A stretch of 64,000 bases of DNA from Acidobacteriota bacterium (GCA_026707545.1 JAPOWR010000004.1:213536-277535); one strand, 5' to 3'; positions 8,537-17,871 are shown, counted from the first letter of the stretch. Notes: generated by a model not told the origin, from the letters alone. Made by a program: numbers and translations.

Positions 8537-10369
8537 ATGAGCAGCGGGGCCCGGGCACCGGGCGTGCCCCAAGGGGCGATCGGAGTCGTCCTCCTCCTTT
8601 CCGCGGTCTTCGTCGCCTGCTCCCCCGGTGGCGACGAGGCGCCAGCGCCCGCGGCCGAAGCCGCGATCCCGCACCCGGCCCTCTCGGAGCTGGAACCGCC
8701 CCTGGCCCGAGAGCTGGAGGCCCGGCGCGGTGCACTCGACGCGCTGCTCGCCAGCGCCGACGCGGGCACCGCCGAACAGGCGCAGGCCTTGGGCAACCTG
8801 GGCCGGCTCTACCAGGCTCACCGCTTGCTCGAGGCGGCGCGAGCCTGCTACGCCGAGGCGCACACTCTGGCGCCGGAGTCATTCGACTGGGCTTACTACC
8901 TGGGCGTCCTCGCGGCGGGTAGTGGCGATGTCGAGGCGGCCTCTACGGCCTTCCGTCACGCGCTCGATCTCCGACCGGACGACGCGCCGGCCCTCGTCCG
9001 GCTCGCCGACCTGGAAGTCGAACAGGGCCGGATCGAAGAGGCCGAACTGCTCTACATCCGGGCAGCGGCGGTGGACGACTCGGCCGCCGTGGCCTACGGG
9101 TTGGGCCGGGTCGCCGAGCAGAGAGGCGCATACGCCGAGGCCATCGAGCAATTCCGGCGAGCCTTGACACTCCAGCCGAGAGCTTCCGTCCTCCACTACC
9201 ACCTCGGCCAGGCCTACCGCGAGTTGGGCGAGTTCGAGCGGGCCGAAGAAGCGCTGGCGCGGAGCGGGCCGAACCGCGTCGCCATGGCCGATCCGCTGAT
9301 GCACGAGTTGACGACACTCGCGATCGGTGCCTTGCCCCACCTCGACCGAGGCCATTCCGCCGCCCGCGAGGGTCGGCTGGCCGAGGCGGAATCCGCGTAC
9401 CGGCAGGCGGTGGCGGCCGACGCCACGAGTGTGCGCGCGCACCAGAGCCTGGCGACGCTACTGATCCGCCGGGGCGACGCGGAAGCGGCCCTGGAGCACT
9501 TCGGCGTCGCGGTCCGGTTGGAGCCCGAGAATGCCGAGGCCCACTCGGACCTCGGCGTGCTCCTGAGTGAACTGGGGCGAAACGACCGCGCGCTGGAGCA
9601 CCTTGGCCGGGCGGTTGAACTCGAACCGGGGCTGGTGGAGGCTCTGCTGACCCTCGGCAACGTCCAGATCCGGTTGGGGCGGCTCGACGAGGCGGAGGCG
9701 ACCTACCGCCAAGTGCTTGAGAGTGACGCTACGAACGGCGATGCGCGGCTTGGACTCGGCGCCGTGCTGGCGCAGACGGGCAATTTCGAACTGGCCGTTG
9801 TGGAACTTCGCGAGGCCGTGCGCCTGGTGCCCGAGGGTGACAGGACGCCGCAGATCCACTTCGGCTTCGCTGAGGCCCTCGTGCGCACCGGCCGTCTAGA
9901 AGAAGCGCTGCCGCACTACACGCGGGTCCGGGAGATCGCGCCCGCCGACGGCCTCGCCTGGCTGCGCGAGGCGACCGTGCTGATGGGGCTCGGACGTTTC
10001 GGTGATGCGAGGGCGGTGCTCCAAGCGCGGCTGCGCGTCGAGTCGACGGACGGCCGGGCCGCTCACTCGCTGGCGAGACTGCTGGCCGGTGCCCCGGACC
10101 CATCGCTTCGCGACGGTCCACGGGCCGTCGCCCTCGCTGGCGCACTGATGGAGGCCGACAACTCGGCGTCCACGGCCGAAACCGCCGCCATGGCGCTCGC
10201 CGAAGCGGGCAGCTTCGAAGAGGCGGTCAGCATCCAGCGCACTCTCGTCGAGGAGGCTCGCCGGCAGGGCAGGACGGGCGAGGAGCGACGGCTCTCCCGC
10301 AACCTGGAGCGGTACGAGCGGAGCGAAGCGTGTTGCGCCCGCGCGGCGGACGCGTTTCCGCCGTATTGA
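8537..10369 (+). CDS. TPR-repeat lipoprotein
   Basis: About 610 residues, starting with a lipoprotein signal (LLLSAVFVAC, then SPGG) and then consisting almost entirely of tetratricopeptide repeats (for example ALGNLGRLYQAHRLLEAARA, AHSDLGVLLSELGRNDRALE, ALLTLGNVQIRLGRLDEAEA). TPR proteins are scaffolds, so no enzymatic role is proposed. An in-frame TTG lies three bases before the ATG. I chose the ATG at 8537 because TAGGAT (8525-8530) sits six bases before it, a leaderless-type arrangement, and no Shine-Dalgarno is visible. It is divergent from the cytochrome gene (61 bases apart) and convergent with the ASPIC gene (2-base gap). Confidence 0.85.
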   Translation: MSSGARAPGVPQGAIGVVLLLSAVFVACSPGGDEAPAPAAEAAIPHPALSELEPPLARELEARRGALDALLASADAGTAEQAQALGNLGRLYQAHRLLEAARACYAEAHTLAPESFDWAYYLGVLAAGSGDVEAASTAFRHALDLRPDDAPALVRLADLEVEQGRIEEAELLYIRAAAVDDSAAVAYGLGRVAEQRGAYAEAIEQFRRALTLQPRASVLHYHLGQAYRELGEFERAEEALARSGPNRVAMADPLMHELTTLAIGALPHLDRGHSAAREGRLAEAESAYRQAVAADATSVRAHQSLATLLIRRGDAEAALEHFGVAVRLEPENAEAHSDLGVLLSELGRNDRALEHLGRAVELEPGLVEALLTLGNVQIRLGRLDEAEATYRQVLESDATNGDARLGLGAVLAQTGNFELAVVELREAVRLVPEGDRTPQIHFGFAEALVRTGRLEEALPHYTRVREIAPADGLAWLREATVLMGLGRFGDARAVLQARLRVESTDGRAAHSLARLLAGAPDPSLRDGPRAVALAGALMEADNSASTAETAAMALAEAGSFEEAVSIQRTLVEEARRQGRTGEERRLSRNLERYERSEACCARAADAFPPY

Positions 10370-10371
10370 TC

Positions 10372-12174
10372 CTAAGGAGACCCCAAGCCCAGCGCATCCC
10401 CCTCGCCCTGAACCAGCGTTTGGTACTCCCCGACTTGCAGGTCTGCCCAGCGTTCCGCCGTGCCGTCGGGCCAGCGGACCTCGACGTGGCTGACTGCATT
10501 TGCCTCACCGAGGCCGATCAGCAGCCGGGGATCGCGGGCCGAGGCGTAGCTGCCGTCGGTGTGGACGTGGCGCCAGATGGGTGTTGCGCCCTGCCGGTGG
10601 ATCAGAACCTGGGCGCCCAGCGCGTCGCGGTTGTGGGCTACGAGCCGCAAGCCGAGCCAGGGGCGGTTCTGGCCGACCTGGTTTAGGAGCAGACGGGTCG
10701 GCGCGTTGCTGTTGACGACGACGACGTCCAGGTCGCCGTCGTTGTCGACGTCGCCGAAGGCGGCGGCGCGGCTGACTTCGGACGACTCGAAGACCGCGCC
10801 GGCCTCGGCAGTGACTTCCGCGAAGCTGCCGTCGCCGAGGTTGCGGAAGAGCTGGTCGGTCTGCCGCAGCGGGTAGGGATCGCCTTCCCGGATCTGCGCG
10901 TCGATGCCGATCACGGCGCCGTTGACGACGAGCAGGTCGAGCCAGGAGTCGTTGTCGTAATCGATCCAGCCGATGCCGAAGGCGGTGAACGGCAGGCTCG
11001 GCGGGCCGAGTTGGGACGACGCCGACTGGTCCCGGAACAGTCCGGCGCCGCCGTTGACGTAGAGGGTGTTCGTCTCCTGTTCCAGGTGGCTGAGGACGAT
11101 GTCGGGTTGGCCGTCGCCGTTGAAGTCCCCGGCGTCGACGCCCATGCCGGCCTCGGGCTGGCCTTCGCTGTTGACGGCGACTCCGGCCAGCAGGGCGTTG
11201 TCGGCGAAGGTGCCGTCGCCCCGGTTGATCCACAGCCGGTTCCACATCAGGTCGTTCGCCACGTAGAGGTCGATCCAGCGGTCGCCGTTGAAGTCGGCGG
11301 CGACGGCGCCGAGGCCCGAACCGGGCTCGGTGCCGATTCCCGAGGGAGTCGACACGTCCTCGAAGGTGCCGTCGCGGCGGTTGCGGAACAGGCTGTCGGC
11401 CGCCGGCCGGTAGGCGCCGGGGGCGCAGTAGGTCATGACGCCGCTCGGGAGTGGGCACGGCGAGTGGCCCTCCAGCGAGTAGTCGACGTAGTTGCCGACG
11501 TAGAGGTCCAGCCAGCCGTCGCGGTCGAAGTCGAAGAACGTGGCGGCGACGGACCAGCGCGGATCGTCGGCGCCCGAGGCGGCCGTGACGTCGTCGAACG
11601 TGCCGTCGCCGCGGTTTCGCAGGAACTGGTTGGAGCCGAAGTTCGTGACGTAGAGGTCCGTCCAGCCGTCGTTGTCGAAGTCGCCCGTCGCGACGCCCAT
11701 GCCGTAGCCGGCGGCCTCGATTCTGCTCGCGTCGGTGACGTCGGTGAAACGGAGGCTGGCGCCGGTGGCGCCGGGTTCCAGATCGTTGCGGTACAGGCGG
11801 TCCGTGAGCGGCGTGCCGGGAGGCGGCGGGAAGAGGGCGTCGTCGGGGGAGAGATCGGGGCTCGGCATTCCGCCCTGGGCGAGGTACAGGTCCGGATCGC
11901 CGTCGTTGTCGAAGTCGAACAGGGCGGCGCCGCCGCCCATGATCTCGTTGAAGTAGTGCTCGCCGGACATGCCGTTGAAGTAGACGAAGTCGAGGTTGGA
12001 GGCGGGGGCGGCGTCGATGAAGATCGGGTGTTGGGTGGTGGAGGCGGGGTCGGTGCTGGTTGGTGGGACGCAGGCGGTGAGAAAGACCAGGGTGAGGGCA
12101 AGGCGCGCGCTCGCCGCTTTGCGGCGTTGCGCCTGATGCCGGCCAGGAGGCCGGCGCACCCAGTGGTTAGTCAA
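10372..12174 (-). CDS. ASPIC/UnbV (CRTAC1-like) FG-GAP repeat lipoprotein
   Basis: 600 residues. After a lipoprotein signal (LVFLTACVPP) come at least seven FG-GAP/VCBS repeats with calcium-type loops: DFDNDGDPD, DFDNDGWTD, DFDRDGWLD, DFNGDRWID, DFNGDGQPD, DYDNDSWLD and DVDNDGDLD. The last 100 residues form the ASPIC/UnbV domain (GLRLVAHNRDALGAQV..VEVRWPDGT). It is probably a surface beta-propeller of unknown ligand. The start is a TTG whose last two bases lie in the upstream sulfatase-TPR stop (TTGA), implying translational coupling. Two perfect hairpins (12112-12126 and 12138-12155) lie in the first codons. Confidence 0.85.
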   Translation of the reverse strand: MTNHWVRRPPGRHQAQRRKAASARLALTLVFLTACVPPTSTDPASTTQHPIFIDAAPASNLDFVYFNGMSGEHYFNEIMGGGAALFDFDNDGDPDLYLAQGGMPSPDLSPDDALFPPPPGTPLTDRLYRNDLEPGATGASLRFTDVTDASRIEAAGYGMGVATGDFDNDGWTDLYVTNFGSNQFLRNRGDGTFDDVTAASGADDPRWSVAATFFDFDRDGWLDLYVGNYVDYSLEGHSPCPLPSGVMTYCAPGAYRPAADSLFRNRRDGTFEDVSTPSGIGTEPGSGLGAVAADFNGDRWIDLYVANDLMWNRLWINRGDGTFADNALLAGVAVNSEGQPEAGMGVDAGDFNGDGQPDIVLSHLEQETNTLYVNGGAGLFRDQSASSQLGPPSLPFTAFGIGWIDYDNDSWLDLLVVNGAVIGIDAQIREGDPYPLRQTDQLFRNLGDGSFAEVTAEAGAVFESSEVSRAAAFGDVDNDGDLDVVVVNSNAPTRLLLNQVGQNRPWLGLRLVAHNRDALGAQVLIHRQGATPIWRHVHTDGSYASARDPRLLIGLGEANAVSHVEVRWPDGTAERWADLQVGEYQTLVQGEGDALGLGSP

Positions 12175-14594
12175 CCCTGGCGTTCCAGTGCGCGGGCGGA
12201 AGCGAGTTCCCGTTGCGCCTCTTCCGCCTGGCCGAGGCGGGCGTAGATGTCGGCGAGCAGGTAGTGGCCCATGGGCGCCATGTCCGAGGCCGGGTCGAGA
12301 TCGAGGCCGGTGCGGGCGAGTTCGATCGCGCGGTCGAGCTGTTCATTGCGGTCGACGAGGGACTTGGCGAGGAAGAAGTGGCCGACGGCGAACCCCGGGT
12401 TGATCTCGATCGATTGCTCCAGGGCTTCGGCCGCGCCATAACGGTCGCCCAGGCTGTCGAGCAGCCTGCCGAGGTTGAACTGGACCCGGTAGCTCTGCGG
12501 GTGGTAGTCGAGTTCGCGGCGGTAGAAGTCGACCGCGGCGCGCGGGTCGCCGCGCTGCTCGGCGAGCAGGGCGAGGTTGAAGTGGGCCAGGCGAACGTCC
12601 TCCTGAACGGTCAGGGCCTCCTCGAAGAGCCGCTCCGCGTTGACCAGGTCGGATCGGAGGAGAGCCACGGCGCCCTGACTGACGACCGCGGCGCCCATCT
12701 CCGGCGACAGATCGGCGGCCTCCCTGAGGTGCTCCTCGGCGCCCTCCAGGTCGCCGAAGTCCACGAGCATGCGCGCCAGTTCGTAGTGGATGATCGCGTT
12801 GCGGGGATCGAGCCGCAGGAACTCCCGGTAGCCGAGGATCGCCTCCTCCTCGGCGCCCTCTCGCCGGTAGGCGTTGGCGAGGTTGATCACAGCGTGGGCG
12901 TAGTCGGGCTTCAGTTCGATGGCTCTCCGGTAGCTCTCGATCGCGGCGCCGGTGTCGTCGCCGCGCATTTGCTCATCGCCCAGACGGACCCAGGCGTCGA
13001 TCACCAACGGGTCCTCGTTCAGCACCCGTTCGAGGGCTTCGACGGCCGCCGGCCGGTTTCCCTTGAGCGAAGCCTCGCGCGCGTCGCGCATCAGGTTGAA
13101 GAGGTGGATCCGGTCCTTGGGGTCGGCGAGCAGGGCCCGGTCCACGTTGTCGTCGGTACTGCCGCCGAAACTGGCCAGATAGCCGAGGGCGGCGAGCCGC
13201 GCCCGGGTTTCCGGGTCGATCTCCTCGATCGCCGCCGGCCGCGCCACGTCGGCCCATCTCGACTCGAGGGACTGGAGCATGGAGGCCATCCGGTCCGCCT
13301 CGTCGGGCCGCGCGGAGTACAGGTTGTTCCGCTCGTCCGGGTCGACCGCCAGGTCGTACAACTCGGGCCGGGGCGCGGCGACGTACTTCATGTTCTCGAC
13401 CCGCAGCGCGGCGAGGTCGCTCCAGCCGTAGTGATAGCGCGGATAGACGGCTTCCGCGTAGGCCGGCAGGCGCGGCCCTGAGGCCCCCGTCAGGAGCCGG
13501 ACGATGCTTGCGCCTTCGAAGGAGGAATCCCGCTCCGCCTGGCCCGCGTCGACCGCCAGCAGGTCGAGGACGGTCGGGGAGACATCGACCGCCCGGACCA
13601 CGTCGCCGATCCTGCGGCCCCGCATCGTGTCGTAGGGCGCGCGAAGGATGAAGGGAACCCGCGTCGCCCCCTCGTAGACGAAGAAGCCGTGGCCGGATTC
13701 GCCGTGCTCGCCGAGACTCTCGCCGTGGTCTCCGATCACGATGACGACGGTGTCGTCGGCGCGCCCGTTCTGGTCGAGCCAGTCCAGCAACCGGCCGACC
13801 TGCGAGTCGACGTAGGCGATCTCGCCGACGTATGGACGGTTCCGGTACCGCTCGGCGAACGGTTCCGGCGGTTCGTAGGGCGAGTGCGGATCGTAGAAGT
13901 GGACCCAGGAGAAGAAGCGCGCGTCCGGGGCCTCGTCGAGCCACGCCAGCGCCGCGTCCGTGACCTCGCCCGCCGGCCGTTCGATCTCGTTCAGCGCCAG
14001 CCGCACGGTGTCGCTCAGTTCGAAGTCGTCGAAGTAGTGGTCGAAGCCCTGGGCGATCCCCCACTTCGCGTCGAGCACGAACGCCCCCACGAAACCGCCG
14101 GTGCGCAGCCCCTCGTCGCGCAGGATCTCGGCCAGGACGACGTGCTCGTCGCCCAGGTAGAAGGCGCCGTTGTCCCGGACTCCGTGAGCCGGCGGGAACT
14201 GTCCGGTGAAGATCGACGCGTGCGCCGGCAGAGTCAGCGGCGCCACCGCCTCCGCCTGCTCGAACAGCACACCCTCCGCCGCCAGCCGGTCCATGTGCGG
14301 CGTCTCGATGCCGGCGAACCCGTAAGCCCCGATCCGGTCCGCCCGGGTCGTGTCCAGCGTGATGAGCAGAAGACTCAGGTCACCGGGCCCGACCCCGGCC
14401 GGAAGCCGACCCAGCACATGCCCCGACGGCGCAGTGACCTCACCGCCGGACAGTAGGCGGACCGCCACACCGACCACCACAACGCCGGCAACGGCCAGGG
14501 CCACAGCAAGCCCGATCCACCGCCCCGCGCGCTTCACTCGCGAGGCGCGCTCCTGGCCAAGCGCATCATCGCGACGAGTTTGTCCGCGCCCCAT
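12171..14594 (-). CDS. Membrane-anchored sulfatase-like protein fused to TPR repeats, non-formylglycine active site
   Basis: 807 residues: basic N-terminus, one transmembrane helix (about 25-48), an alkaline-phosphatase-superfamily sulfatase fold (about 73-500), then TPRs (about 530-800). The strand LLLITLDTTRADR (75-87) and VIVIGDHGESLGEHGE supply metal ligands. The usual C-x-P-S-R motif is T121-L-P-A-H125 with T130-G131, so the formylglycine Cys/Ser is replaced by Thr. It may act as a phospho- or phosphoglycerol-transferase-like enzyme using Thr, as other superfamily members do, or be a non-sulfatase hydrolase. It is the first gene of a two-gene unit with the ASPIC lipoprotein. Confidence 0.85.
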   Translation of the reverse strand: MGRGQTRRDDALGQERASRVKRAGRWIGLAVALAVAGVVVVGVAVRLLSGGEVTAPSGHVLGRLPAGVGPGDLSLLLITLDTTRADRIGAYGFAGIETPHMDRLAAEGVLFEQAEAVAPLTLPAHASIFTGQFPPAHGVRDNGAFYLGDEHVVLAEILRDEGLRTGGFVGAFVLDAKWGIAQGFDHYFDDFELSDTVRLALNEIERPAGEVTDAALAWLDEAPDARFFSWVHFYDPHSPYEPPEPFAERYRNRPYVGEIAYVDSQVGRLLDWLDQNGRADDTVVIVIGDHGESLGEHGESGHGFFVYEGATRVPFILRAPYDTMRGRRIGDVVRAVDVSPTVLDLLAVDAGQAERDSSFEGASIVRLLTGASGPRLPAYAEAVYPRYHYGWSDLAALRVENMKYVAAPRPELYDLAVDPDERNNLYSARPDEADRMASMLQSLESRWADVARPAAIEEIDPETRARLAALGYLASFGGSTDDNVDRALLADPKDRIHLFNLMRDAREASLKGNRPAAVEALERVLNEDPLVIDAWVRLGDEQMRGDDTGAAIESYRRAIELKPDYAHAVINLANAYRREGAEEEAILGYREFLRLDPRNAIIHYELARMLVDFGDLEGAEEHLREAADLSPEMGAAVVSQGAVALLRSDLVNAERLFEEALTVQEDVRLAHFNLALLAEQRGDPRAAVDFYRRELDYHPQSYRVQFNLGRLLDSLGDRYGAAEALEQSIEINPGFAVGHFFLAKSLVDRNEQLDRAIELARTGLDLDPASDMAPMGHYLLADIYARLGQAEEAQRELASARALERQG

Positions 14595-14935
14595 GACGAG
14601 GAAAAAGCCTAACAGCGCCTAACTCTTCTCACGTGCCATCCGTGCGTATGCCACCCTCTGGATCCTCTACGAGAAAGCGGGGCCATGCAGCCGGCAGTCG
14701 TCGCCGTTTCGCCACCAGACGACTTCCAGCCTGCCAGGGGCGCGGGAGGGGGTCCCGGCGAGGCTGTCGGCAAGCGACGCCCTGCGCCCTCTCATCGTCC
14801 GACGACTAACCGGAGCGCAGCCGACCGCAGCGAGCACCCACCTCTCATCCATCCGGTAAGTGCGAGCGACCGCTGGGACCCCCTCCCGCGCCCCTGGCAG
14901 GCGGGTGTCACCGATGCCCAGCCGACGCGGTCGCG
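14595..14935. other. Intergenic stretch of 341 bases without a convincing gene
   Basis: Lies between the start of the sulfatase-TPR gene and the end of the TonB receptor gene, both on the minus strand. Two short ORFs (61 and 84 codons) cross it, but both run through the inverted-repeat arms and lack ribosome binding sites, so I do not call them. The stretch mainly holds the long inverted-repeat element described separately. Confidence 0.6.
14729..14902. repeat. 28-bp perfect inverted repeat flanking 118 bp (MITE-like or long hairpin)
   Basis: Arm one (14729-14756) and arm two (14875-14902) are exact reverse complements over 28 bases, beginning GCCTGCCAGGGGCGCGGGAG on the plus strand. The 118-base interior has no supported ORF. 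The element could be a non-autonomous mobile repeat, a dispersed palindromic repeat, or part of the transcription end of the TonB receptor gene. No target-site duplication is obvious at the arm ends. Only one copy is seen in this window. Confidence 0.75.
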
Positions 14936-17722
14936 CTAGAAGTGGAAGCGCGCCCCGATTCGCCAGACCCGACCGCGTATCAGCCGCCTCGGGGCGCCGA
15001 AGGGCCTGTCGCTGTTCAGGGTCTGTTCGGCTTCGACGACCGTGTCGGCGTTGCCGACGTTGAAGACATCGATGCCGACGCCGAGCCTGCGGTCATTGCC
15101 GATGTTGAAGTCCTTCTCCACCCTCAGATCGAGGTTGATGCCGTCGTCGAGACGGAAGGAGCCCGCCGGGTGACCGTAGATGTCCGAAGTCTGATCGACG
15201 TCTTCCACCCTGATGAGCTGGTTGTAGGTGTTGCCCGAGAAGTAGGAGAGGTAGCCGCCGACGACGACCCCGCCCGGGAGTCGGGCGTTGCCCAGAACCT
15301 TGATCAGGTGCGTTGGATCGATCGTCAGGTTGCCGTAGGCGTTGATCTGGTCGTTCGGGTCGCGGAAGAAGGTCGAACTGCCGAGCTGGGAGCCTCTTCC
15401 TTCCAGGAACTCGTACCAGCCGTTGTTGTCGCTGCCTCTTGCCTCGCCGTAGGTCCACGAAGCCTGCATCTGCCAGTTGTTGCGCCACCGCCTGGCGAGG
15501 CTTGCCGTGATCCCGGCGTACTTGCGGACCTTCCTGAAGCAGGTGAGCTCCTTGTAGGCCTGTCCGTAGTCCTGGCAGTGGTTGACGTTCGTGAAGTAGT
15601 ACCGGTTTTCGCCTTCGTTCGTCTGGTTGAAGACGTTGAAGGTCCGTCCACTGTCGGGATCCGTGTACCGCGTGGGCTCGAACTCGCCGGTGAGGTTCAC
15701 GCCGTCCAGGAAGTTGTCGTTCGTGCGATAGGTCGCCGTGATGTCGAGCGAGACGGTACGCGAGAGCACCTTCTCCCAGCCGACGTCCAGGGCGTCCATG
15801 TGGGGCACGTTGAGACCGTCGTCGATCGTCCACTGGCCGGGACCTCGCCCTTCGGTGAAGTCGTGCTCCCAGACCTCGTCGTCGGCGTTCCAGATGTAGC
15901 CCGTCACGTCGCTCTCGGGCGCCAGCCGGCTGTAGAACAGCGAGATGACCTGGTGGAAGTAGCGCCCCCAGTTGGCCTTCACCACGGAGTCGTTGTCGTC
16001 GCCGAGGTTGATGTTCAATCCGATGCGCGGCGCGATCCCGAGGCCGGGCGTGAACACGCTGCCCTGATCGAAGCGGACGCCGTTCACGTCCGACTCGACG
16101 GCCCCGCGCCAGTAGTTGGCCCGGAGGCCGAGGTTCAGCCTCACCCGGTCGTTGATTCCCCAGGAGTCCTGCACGTAGCCGACGATCTTGTCGGTGTCGG
16201 CATAGGTGTCGTAGCCGGTGCTCTCGAAGAGGATGTAGTTCTCGCCGGCGTAGTCCTCGTAGAACTTGCCGCCCGCGTACTGGTTGAGCGTGTTGACCAG
16301 CGTGTTCTGCAGCTCGACGCCGAACTTGAAGTCGTGCTCGCCGCGGATGAAGTCATCCGTGAAGTGGCTGACCGAGGCAATGAGCTGGTAGCGCTCCCGG
16401 TTGGCATTGAAGGGCCCCCACCAGTTCTCGGTAAGGCGGTCTTCATAGATGTCGTAGCGGGCGGGTGTATCGCCGCCGTCGGGCGTCTCGGACTGACGCT
16501 GGCGATAGCCGCCGAACTTCAGATCGAGCAGCGTATCCTGGGACAGCATGTCCGTGTAGTTGAAGTTGAACAGGTACTGGGTCCCCTCCAGGCTGACGGT
16601 GGCTCCAGGGGCGATGAAGTCACCCTCGTCCGCGCCCTGGTAGGCCTGGTCGCGGGTGCTGTACTCGAGCATGCCGCTGAAGATCTTCTCCTGTGTCGGC
16701 GTCCAGTTGATCTTGCCGAGGAAGCGGGGCCTCTCGTTGGTCGGGGCGTTGACATGGTCGCCGCTGGCCTTCGAGTCCTGCTGGTAGTACTTGAACGAGG
16801 TGAAGAACCACGCCTTGTCGCGCTGCACCGGTCCGCCGATGTCGAAGTGGACTTCCGTATCCGTGCGGTCGCTGCCGCTGCGTTGCAGATCGGGGTCGTT
16901 CGTGTTCTGGGACTGCCAGTCGTTGTCGGCGAGTTGCAGGTCGACCAGACCGTTCATGTCGTTCGAGCCCTGCTTCGTCGTCACGTTGACGATCACGCCG
17001 GTGTAGCCGCCGTACTCGGCCGAGGCGCCGGCGCCGAGGACGGTGACGTCCTCGACCGAGAAGAAGCCGAGAGGCACCTCGCTCTCGCCCGCCTCCGGGC
17101 TGTTGATGATGACGCCGTCGACCGAGAACTGGACGCCCATGCCGGGCGAGCCGAAGGCTGAAGGTTGCCTGCCGTCCGCGTTCTGGGAGTGGACGCCGGG
17201 AGCCAACTGCACGACGCCCCGGATGCTGCGTTGGGTCGGCACCTCCATCAGGATCTCGTTGTTGAGTTCCGTCGTCTGGAGCGTCGAACTGCGGACGTCG
17301 ATGAGCGGTGAGCCCTCGACGATGATGATGTCCTCGATGCTTCCCAACTGCATCGTCAGGTCGACGCTCAGGGTCTGGTTGACGGTGAGGACGATGTCCT
17401 CCTGCTGCGCGGTCGAGAAGCCCTCGATCGAGGCTGCGACGGTGTAGGTGGACGGCAGCAGCGCGACGAAGCGGTAGCGTCCGTTCGCGTCCGTCATCGT
17501 TTCGCTGGTCGCGCCGAGTTCTCCCGACGTGAGCGTTACGTTGACGCCCGGCATGCGGTCACCGTTGGGGTCCGTGATGGTGCCGGTGATCGAGCCGCGC
17601 TCGATCGACTGGGCCGCTGCGCCGGTGGCGACGAAGACGAGAAGCACCCCCAAGCAAACCATCCGGGTACTCCTTGCCGCCGGGGCAAGGCAGCGCGAAT
17701 CCGCCGTTCCGCGGTACTTCAT
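14936..17722 (-). CDS. TonB-dependent outer-membrane receptor, Oar-like
   Basis: 928 residues from the chosen ATG at 17722, which has GGAGG nearby upstream. An in-frame extension to 17833 would begin with TTG and add 37 basic, non-signal residues, so it is rejected. A signal peptide (VCLGVLLVFVATGAAAQ) leads into a carboxypeptidase-regulatory-like beta-sandwich (SITGTITDPNGDRMPGVNVT), a plug domain (GVVQLAPGVHSQN..FSVDGVIINSPEAGE..GAGASAEYGGYTG..VNVTTKQGSN), and a 22-strand-type barrel ending in RGRVWRIGARFHF, a typical aromatic C-terminus. It imports a large or surface-bound nutrient across the outer membrane with TonB energy. It shares its promoter type with the sulfatase gene at 1-1089. 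Confidence 0.93.
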   Translation of the reverse strand: MKYRGTADSRCLAPAARSTRMVCLGVLLVFVATGAAAQSIERGSITGTITDPNGDRMPGVNVTLTSGELGATSETMTDANGRYRFVALLPSTYTVAASIEGFSTAQQEDIVLTVNQTLSVDLTMQLGSIEDIIIVEGSPLIDVRSSTLQTTELNNEILMEVPTQRSIRGVVQLAPGVHSQNADGRQPSAFGSPGMGVQFSVDGVIINSPEAGESEVPLGFFSVEDVTVLGAGASAEYGGYTGVIVNVTTKQGSNDMNGLVDLQLADNDWQSQNTNDPDLQRSGSDRTDTEVHFDIGGPVQRDKAWFFTSFKYYQQDSKASGDHVNAPTNERPRFLGKINWTPTQEKIFSGMLEYSTRDQAYQGADEGDFIAPGATVSLEGTQYLFNFNYTDMLSQDTLLDLKFGGYRQRQSETPDGGDTPARYDIYEDRLTENWWGPFNANRERYQLIASVSHFTDDFIRGEHDFKFGVELQNTLVNTLNQYAGGKFYEDYAGENYILFESTGYDTYADTDKIVGYVQDSWGINDRVRLNLGLRANYWRGAVESDVNGVRFDQGSVFTPGLGIAPRIGLNINLGDDNDSVVKANWGRYFHQVISLFYSRLAPESDVTGYIWNADDEVWEHDFTEGRGPGQWTIDDGLNVPHMDALDVGWEKVLSRTVSLDITATYRTNDNFLDGVNLTGEFEPTRYTDPDSGRTFNVFNQTNEGENRYYFTNVNHCQDYGQAYKELTCFRKVRKYAGITASLARRWRNNWQMQASWTYGEARGSDNNGWYEFLEGRGSQLGSSTFFRDPNDQINAYGNLTIDPTHLIKVLGNARLPGGVVVGGYLSYFSGNTYNQLIRVEDVDQTSDIYGHPAGSFRLDDGINLDLRVEKDFNIGNDRRLGVGIDVFNVGNADTVVEAEQTLNSDRPFGAPRRLIRGRVWRIGARFHF

Positions 17723-17836
17723 CTCCGCCTCCTTCTTCTTCGGCTTCCGTCTTCTCCCTACACGCCCTGGCTCACAGGCCGGCTTGACCCGGGCCGACCC
17801 GATTCCCAAGGACACATAGCGTTCGATGTTCAAACT

Positions 17837-17865
17837 ACGTTAGCCTCGGGTACCATGGTCGTCAA
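17837..17865 (-). promoter_or_regulatory. Promoter of the TonB receptor gene
   Basis: On the minus strand, -35 TTGACG (17860-17865), spacer of exactly 17, and -10 TAACGT (17837-17842), followed by AGTTTGAACATC. GCTAACGTAGT and GAACATC match the sulfatase promoter at 1134-1153. The 5' untranslated leader to the ATG at 17722 would be about 108 bases. Confidence 0.6.
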
Positions 17866-17871
17866 ACGGAA

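Noticed and set aside
14667..14939. Two short ORFs (61 and 84 codons) in the gap before the TonB receptor gene
   Set aside because: They overlap on opposite strands, run through the inverted-repeat arms and lack ribosome binding sites.
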